Positions 6,428-9,639 of a stretch of DNA of 9,639 nucleotides are shown piece by piece. The DNA is from JALZEG01 sp036258555 (GTDB lineage: Bacteria; Actinomycetota; CADDZG01; WHSQ01): the NCBI GenBank assembly GCA_036258555.1, contig DATADL010000043.1, forward strand, positions 1-9,639, given 5' to 3'. The notes beneath the pieces were generated by a model that did no database searches, had not been told where the DNA came from, and worked only from the letters and a program-made list of their open reading frames with translations. Numbering within the stretch: position 1 is the first letter of the stretch; every line of letters begins with the position of its first letter. Position numbers and translations under genes: made by a program.

Positions 6428-8619
6428 GTCCTCGTCCCTCCCGCCGTAGCTTCCCGGATGCCGAATCGATCGTGGAGCCGGCGCAGCGGGGCCGGCGCCC
6501 ACCAGTTCGCAGGTCCCATGAGCTTCATGAACGCAGGCACGAGCGCGCCGCGCACGAGGGTCGCGTCCATCACGACCGCGAGCGCCAGCCCGAGCCCGAA
6601 CATCTTGATGAACGAGATCCCGGAGCTGATCATCGCGACGAACACGATCGCGATCAGGGCCGCGGCCGCGGTGACGATCCTCCCCGTCCGGTCGAGCCCT
6701 CGCGCCACCGCCAGGTCGTTGTCGTGCGTGACGTCGTACTCCTCTTTGACCCGCGACAACAGGAACACCTCGTAGTCCATCGAGAGCCCGAACGCGATGC
6801 AGAACATCAAGATGATGTTCGACAGCACGAGTGTCCCCGTCGCGGTGAAGTCCAGCGTCCCCGACAGGTTGCCCTCCTGGAAGACCCACACCATCGCACC
6901 GAACGTCGCCGTGAGGCTCAGGAGGTTAAGGACGACGGCCTTGAGCGGGACCAGGATGCTCCCGAACAGCAGGAACAGCGTGACGAACGTGACGAGCGCG
7001 ATCCACACGACGGCCAGCGGGATGCGCGCGAACGCGCTGGCCTTGCCGTCGACGAGGTCGGCGGACGGCCCGGCGACCTCGAACGCGAACGGAGCGTCGA
7101 GCGCGCGCAGGTCGTGTACGACCTCCTCCGCCTCCGGCGACTGGGCCTCGACTGCCGGATCCAGCACGGCGGAGAAGTACGTGGCGTCGTCCGCCGCGAA
7201 CCGCCGCGCCACGACGTCCGACGAGAACAGCAGGTCGCCGTCGACGTAGCTCCCGGCCGCCGAGTCGACGCGGGCGATGCCGTCGAGGGCGGAGAGCTCC
7301 TGTGCGAACCCGCGCACGTCTCCCGGCTCGGACTGCGGGTCGACGCCGCGCGCGAGGACCATGATCGCCGCGGCCTCGTTGCCGGCGAAGTCGCGGCGGA
7401 GCTCGTCGGTCACCGCGCGGCCGGGCGCGCCCGGCGGCAGCACCCGGTCGTCGGGGAGGCCGAGCTTGACGCCGAGGAACGGCGCGCCGAGGACGAGCAG
7501 CACGAGCGTGCCGGCGATCGCGACCGGGATCGGGCGTCGCATGACGCTGCGCGCGATCCGGTACCACGCGCCGGTCTCGGTCGTGACGGGGGCGCGTCGG
7601 ACTGCCCACTTGTCGATGCGGTGGCCCAGGACCGCGAGGAGCGCGGGAAGCACGACGATGGCGCCGGTCGCGGCGAGCGCGACGACCGGGATGCCCGCGT
7701 AGGCGAACGACCTCAGGAACACGATGGGGAACAGGAGCAGCGCCGACAGCGACACCCCGACGGCGATCGCGCTGAACAAGACGGTTCGCCCCGCCGTCGC
7801 GACCGTCGTGGCGACGGCGTCTTCGACCTCGGCCCCCGCGGCGAGCTCCTCGCGGAAGCGCGACACGACGAACAAGCTGTAGTCGATGCCGAGCCCCAGC
7901 CCCATGCCGGTGGTGAGGTTGAGGGCGAAGATCGACACCTCCGTGAGGGCCGCGATCGCGCGCAGGACGACGAGCGTGCCGACGACCGCGACCAGGCCTA
8001 CCCCGAGCGGTAGCGACGCGGCGATCGGGCTGCGGAACACGAACAGCAGCAGCACGAGCAGGATCGGGATCGCGACGAGCTCGGCCCGCACGAGGTCCTC
8101 CTCGACCTGGTTCGTCACCTGCCGGTAGATCTCGGAGAACCCCGTCACGGCGACGTCGACGGCGTCGTTCCTCCCCGAGTACTGCGGCGCGAGCTCTTCG
8201 AGCACCTCGTGCTTGTCGTTCTGGGATCCCTCGAGGTGCGCGAGCACCATCGCCTTCGTCCCGTCGGTGCTGCGCAGTGGAGGCGCACCACCGAGGCTCC
8301 AGTAGCTCTCGACGCGGCGCACGCCCTCCTCCTCGGCGAGAGACCTCGTCAGCGCGAGGCCGGCGGCCCGGACCGGGGCGTCGTCCACCGAGCCCTCGCG
8401 GGCCGTGACGAGGAGCACGACGTCGGGATCGCCTGCGCCGAAGATCGCCTCGATGCGGCGGCCTGCCGCGGCCGCCTCGCTGGAGGGATCGTCGAACCCG
8501 CCGCTGGACAGGTGCTCGGAGACGGACGGCCCGACCACGCCGCCGAGCGCGACGAAGATCGCGGTGACGGCGAGGATCCGGCGCGGGTGCCGGGCGAGGA
8601 AGCGGCCCAAGCGTTCCAT
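6424..8619 (-). CDS. MMPL-family RND transporter (lipid/hydrophobic exporter)
   Basis: A 731-residue membrane transporter of the MMPL branch of the RND superfamily, proton-driven exporters of lipids and hydrophobic compounds. The architecture is the usual duplicated one: TM1 (about 13-30), an extracytoplasmic domain (31-175), TM2-6 (178-332), TM7 (364-384), a second extracytoplasmic domain (385-530) and TM8-12 (532-700). The proton-relay Asp-Tyr pairs are both present: D246/Y247 in LGLGIDYSLFVVSRF and D615/Y616 in FGLSMDYEVFLLSRV, equivalent to the pairs known in MmpL3. The C-terminal signature GPANWWAP (702-709) is also there. It lacks the long cytoplasmic tail of MmpL3 and is shorter than mycobacterial MmpLs. 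AGGA abuts the ATG with no spacer, so translation may be leaderless or nearly so. It is the first gene of an operon with the lipoprotein and is divergent from the HxlR-SCP2 regulator. Cargo is unknown. Confidence 0.95.
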   Translation of the reverse strand: MERLGRFLARHPRRILAVTAIFVALGGVVGPSVSEHLSSGGFDDPSSEAAAAGRRIEAIFGAGDPDVVLLVTAREGSVDDAPVRAAGLALTRSLAEEEGVRRVESYWSLGGAPPLRSTDGTKAMVLAHLEGSQNDKHEVLEELAPQYSGRNDAVDVAVTGFSEIYRQVTNQVEEDLVRAELVAIPILLVLLLFVFRSPIAASLPLGVGLVAVVGTLVVLRAIAALTEVSIFALNLTTGMGLGLGIDYSLFVVSRFREELAAGAEVEDAVATTVATAGRTVLFSAIAVGVSLSALLLFPIVFLRSFAYAGIPVVALAATGAIVVLPALLAVLGHRIDKWAVRRAPVTTETGAWYRIARSVMRRPIPVAIAGTLVLLVLGAPFLGVKLGLPDDRVLPPGAPGRAVTDELRRDFAGNEAAAIMVLARGVDPQSEPGDVRGFAQELSALDGIARVDSAAGSYVDGDLLFSSDVVARRFAADDATYFSAVLDPAVEAQSPEAEEVVHDLRALDAPFAFEVAGPSADLVDGKASAFARIPLAVVWIALVTFVTLFLLFGSILVPLKAVVLNLLSLTATFGAMVWVFQEGNLSGTLDFTATGTLVLSNIILMFCIAFGLSMDYEVFLLSRVKEEYDVTHDNDLAVARGLDRTGRIVTAAAALIAIVFVAMISSGISFIKMFGLGLALAVVMDATLVRGALVPAFMKLMGPANWWAPAPLRRLHDRFGIREATAGGTRT
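6436..6442 (-). promoter_or_regulatory. Ribosome binding site of the coupled lipoprotein
   Basis: On the minus strand GGGAGGG lies 8 bases before the GTG at 6427, inside the last codons of the MMPL gene. It supports this GTG as the lipoprotein start over any upstream codon in the same open frame. Confidence 0.75.
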
Positions 8620-8621
8620 TC

Positions 8622-8636
8622 CTATATTTCGTATAG
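8622..8636. promoter_or_regulatory. Palindrome 1, candidate operator over the MMPL -10
   Basis: CTATA (8622-8626), five bases, then TATAG (8632-8636): a perfect 5-5-5 inverted repeat. It overlaps the likely -10 of the MMPL promoter and starts 3 bases from the MMPL ATG. HxlR-family dimers bind short inverted repeats of this kind, and the neighbouring regulator is the natural candidate. Confidence 0.55.
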
Positions 8637-8656
8637 CTCGTCCTTGAAAAAGTCAA
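8630..8656 (-). promoter_or_regulatory. Candidate promoter of the MMPL-lipoprotein operon
   Basis: On the minus strand TTGACT (complement of 8651-8656) is followed after 15 bases by TATACG (complement of 8630-8635). The -35 is good, the -10 fair, and the spacer shorter than the usual 16-18. The -10 ends 10 bases before the ATG, so the transcript would have a leader of only a few bases. Confidence 0.45.
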
Positions 8657-8657
8657 G
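8643..8657. promoter_or_regulatory. Palindrome 2, candidate operator over the -35 elements
   Basis: CTTGA (8643-8647), five bases, then TCAAG (8653-8657): a second perfect 5-5-5 inverted repeat. Its centre is 21 bases from that of palindrome 1, two helical turns, so both would face the same side of the DNA. It covers the MMPL -35 and a TTGAAA (8644-8649) that could be the -35 of the regulator gene. Confidence 0.5.
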
Positions 8658-8672
8658 CGAGCCTGGTAGCAA
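8644..8672 (+). promoter_or_regulatory. Weak candidate promoter of the HxlR-SCP2 gene
   Basis: TTGAAA (8644-8649), a 17-base spacer and TAGCAA (8667-8672) would start transcription close to the ATG at 8679. The -10 matches poorly. If real, the regulator would be autoregulated through palindrome 2. Confidence 0.22.
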
Positions 8673-8678
8673 GGTCGT

Positions 8679-9362
8679 ATGCCCCGTAGCTATCAGCAGT
8701 ACTGCCCCCTCGCCCGCGCGATGGACGTCGTCGGCGACCGGTGGACGGTGCTGATCCTGCGCGAGCTCTTCTTCGCGCCGAAGCGGTTCACGGACCTCGA
8801 GACGCGCCTCGACGGGATCGCACCGAACCTCTTGAGCCGCCGCCTGAAGGAGCTCGAAGCCCGCGGGATGGTCCGCCGGCGCCGCCTCGACCCGCCCGCG
8901 TCGGCGACCGTCTACGAGGCGACGCCCCAGGCGCGCGAGCTCCGGACGGCGATGCTCGAGCTGGCGAAGTGGGGGATGCAGTTCCTCGGCCCCTACGACG
9001 GCGAGGACACCTTCAGCATCGAGTGGCTGGCGCCCGTGCTCGAGGAGATGGCCGACCGGGACGCGGCCCGCGGGGTGTGGGACGTCTACCAGTTCGTGAT
9101 CGGCGGCGAGAGCCTGTGGGTCGAGGTGAACGACGGCGACGTCCGGGTCCGCGCGGGCGAGCCGCCGCGGCCCCCGGACCTGGGCGCGCGCATGGACGAG
9201 GAGACGTTCATGGCGATCGGGTTCGGGACGATCGAGCCGACCGAGGCCCTGGCCGAGGGGCGCGCCGAGGCGTGGGGCGATCTCACGAAGACGCCGACCG
9301 CGCTCGAGATCCTGTCGCCGGCGAAGGTCTTCGCGAAGGCGGGCGTGGTCGCTAGCGCTTGA
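8679..9362 (+). CDS. HxlR-family regulator with C-terminal SCP2-like lipid-binding domain
   Basis: A 227-residue cytoplasmic transcription factor. Residues 8-100 are a classic HxlR winged helix: YCPLARAMDVVGDRWTVLIL, then FFAPKRFTDLE, a recognition region IAPNLLSRRLKELEARGMV and the wing RRRRLDPPASATVYEAT. The single cysteine, Cys9, sits at the position used for redox sensing in some HxlR relatives, although it is also common in members that sense other signals. Residues about 112-217 are an SCP2-like domain (EWLAPVLEEMADRDAARGVW, GGESLWVEV, GDLTKTPTALEILSPAKVF), a fold that holds sterols and other lipids in a hydrophobic cavity. The fusion suggests a lipid-responsive switch; the ligand is not known. 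The ATG at 8679 has AAGG 4 bases before it. The gene is divergent from the MMPL operon across 59 bases with two palindromes, and its end overlaps the converging gene by 11 bases. A paralogue ends at 359. Confidence 0.92.
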   Translation: MPRSYQQYCPLARAMDVVGDRWTVLILRELFFAPKRFTDLETRLDGIAPNLLSRRLKELEARGMVRRRRLDPPASATVYEATPQARELRTAMLELAKWGMQFLGPYDGEDTFSIEWLAPVLEEMADRDAARGVWDVYQFVIGGESLWVEVNDGDVRVRAGEPPRPPDLGARMDEETFMAIGFGTIEPTEALAEGRAEAWGDLTKTPTALEILSPAKVFAKAGVVASA

Positions 9363-9639
9363 CGCCGAGCGACTTGTACACGTTGGCGTGCGGCCGCACG
9401 ACGAAGAAGCCGCCGCCCATGTCCCCTACCAGGACGTTGCCCGACGGGAGGTAGGGATACGCCGCCCACGCTCCGTCGTAGTCGGCTATGTCCGACTCCG
9501 GCATCGTGTCGAACCACGCGACCTCTTTGAGCTTGCCCTTCGACGCGTCCTTCAGGTCGAGGATCCGGAAGCCGTTGGTGTAGTTCGCGTGGTAGAGCGC
9601 GTCCTGCTCGGAGTAGACGTTGTGGTCGATGGACAGCGA
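9352..9639 (-). CDS. Choice-of-anchor-B / LVIVD-like propeller protein, 3' part only
   Basis: The last 95 codons of a gene entering from the right edge, read on the minus strand and ending with TAG (complement of 9352-9354). The translation has DHNVYSEQDALYHANYTNGF followed by RILDLKDASKGKLKEVAWFD and, near the end, GNVLVGDMGGGFFVVRPH. The HN.Y...D..Y.ANY..G.RI.D pattern and the closing blade are typical of choice-of-anchor-B and LVIVD propeller proteins, which are usually exported and of unknown function. No start codon is expected here because the gene is cut. It is related in type to the propeller protein at 4288-5463. The 11-base tail-to-tail overlap with the regulator leaves no space for a terminator between them. 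Confidence 0.8.
   Translation of the reverse strand, partial: SLSIDHNVYSEQDALYHANYTNGFRILDLKDASKGKLKEVAWFDTMPESDIADYDGAWAAYPYLPSGNVLVGDMGGGFFVVRPHANVYKSLGVKR

Noticed and set aside
6428..6889. N-terminal extension of the coupled lipoprotein to 6889
   Set aside because: A lipoprotein signal sequence begins exactly at the GTG at 6427 with its own ribosome binding site; upstream is out-of-frame MMPL coding sequence.
6328..8013. Plus-strand open frame of 561 codons opposite the MMPL gene
   Set aside because: Composition is almost entirely Arg, Glu, Asp, Gly and His with no recognisable motif. The opposite strand encodes a clear MMPL transporter with both proton-relay pairs.
1..9639. CRISPR array, tRNA, insertion sequence or phage genes
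   Set aside because: No regularly spaced repeats, cloverleaf, transposase motifs or terminal inverted repeats were seen; the regulators at both edges are paralogous genes in direct orientation, not transposon ends.

Overview
The window is very GC-rich, densely coded and made of ordinary bacterial genes. Their character (HxlR regulators fused to an SCP2-like domain, an MmpL-type transporter, several lipoproteins and secreted propeller proteins, GTG starts, near-leaderless genes) points to a high-GC Gram-positive bacterium, most likely an actinobacterium and perhaps an uncultured soil lineage. The assignment is inferred from gene style; there is no rRNA or other marker gene.

Layout, left to right: the 3' end of an HxlR-SCP2 regulator (1-359, +); an MFS transporter tail-to-tail with it (356-1534, -); a short divergent control region with an inverted repeat (1535-1610); a secreted protein with an N-terminal TIMP-like domain and a propeller-like C-terminus (1611-2990, +); a lipoprotein 46 bases downstream (3037-4227, +); a long perfect-looking hairpin between converging genes (4231-4277); a secreted LVIVD-repeat propeller protein (4288-5463, -); a two-gene operon of an MMPL transporter and a lipoprotein sharing a GTGA overlap (8619-5519, -); a 59-base divergent control region with two matching 15-bp palindromes (8620-8678); a complete HxlR-SCP2 regulator (8679-9362, +), paralogous to the one at the left edge; and the 3' end of a choice-of-anchor-B/LVIVD-like gene (9639-9352, -).

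The most coherent unit is at the right. A winged-helix regulator with a putative lipid-binding C-terminal domain is transcribed away from an MMPL exporter and its coupled lipoprotein, and two 5-5-5 palindromes spaced two helical turns apart cover the likely promoter elements. This suggests a lipid-sensing switch controlling a lipid or hydrophobic-compound exporter. The ligand, cargo and regulatory direction are not shown by the sequence.

The second notable item is the TIMP-like protein. It has CSC at the predicted mature N-terminus, and cysteines at mature positions 1, 3, 72 and 100 that closely match the first two disulfides of animal TIMPs. No RNA genes, CRISPR arrays, insertion sequences or attachment sites were seen, and no gene-free stretch exceeds 300 bases.
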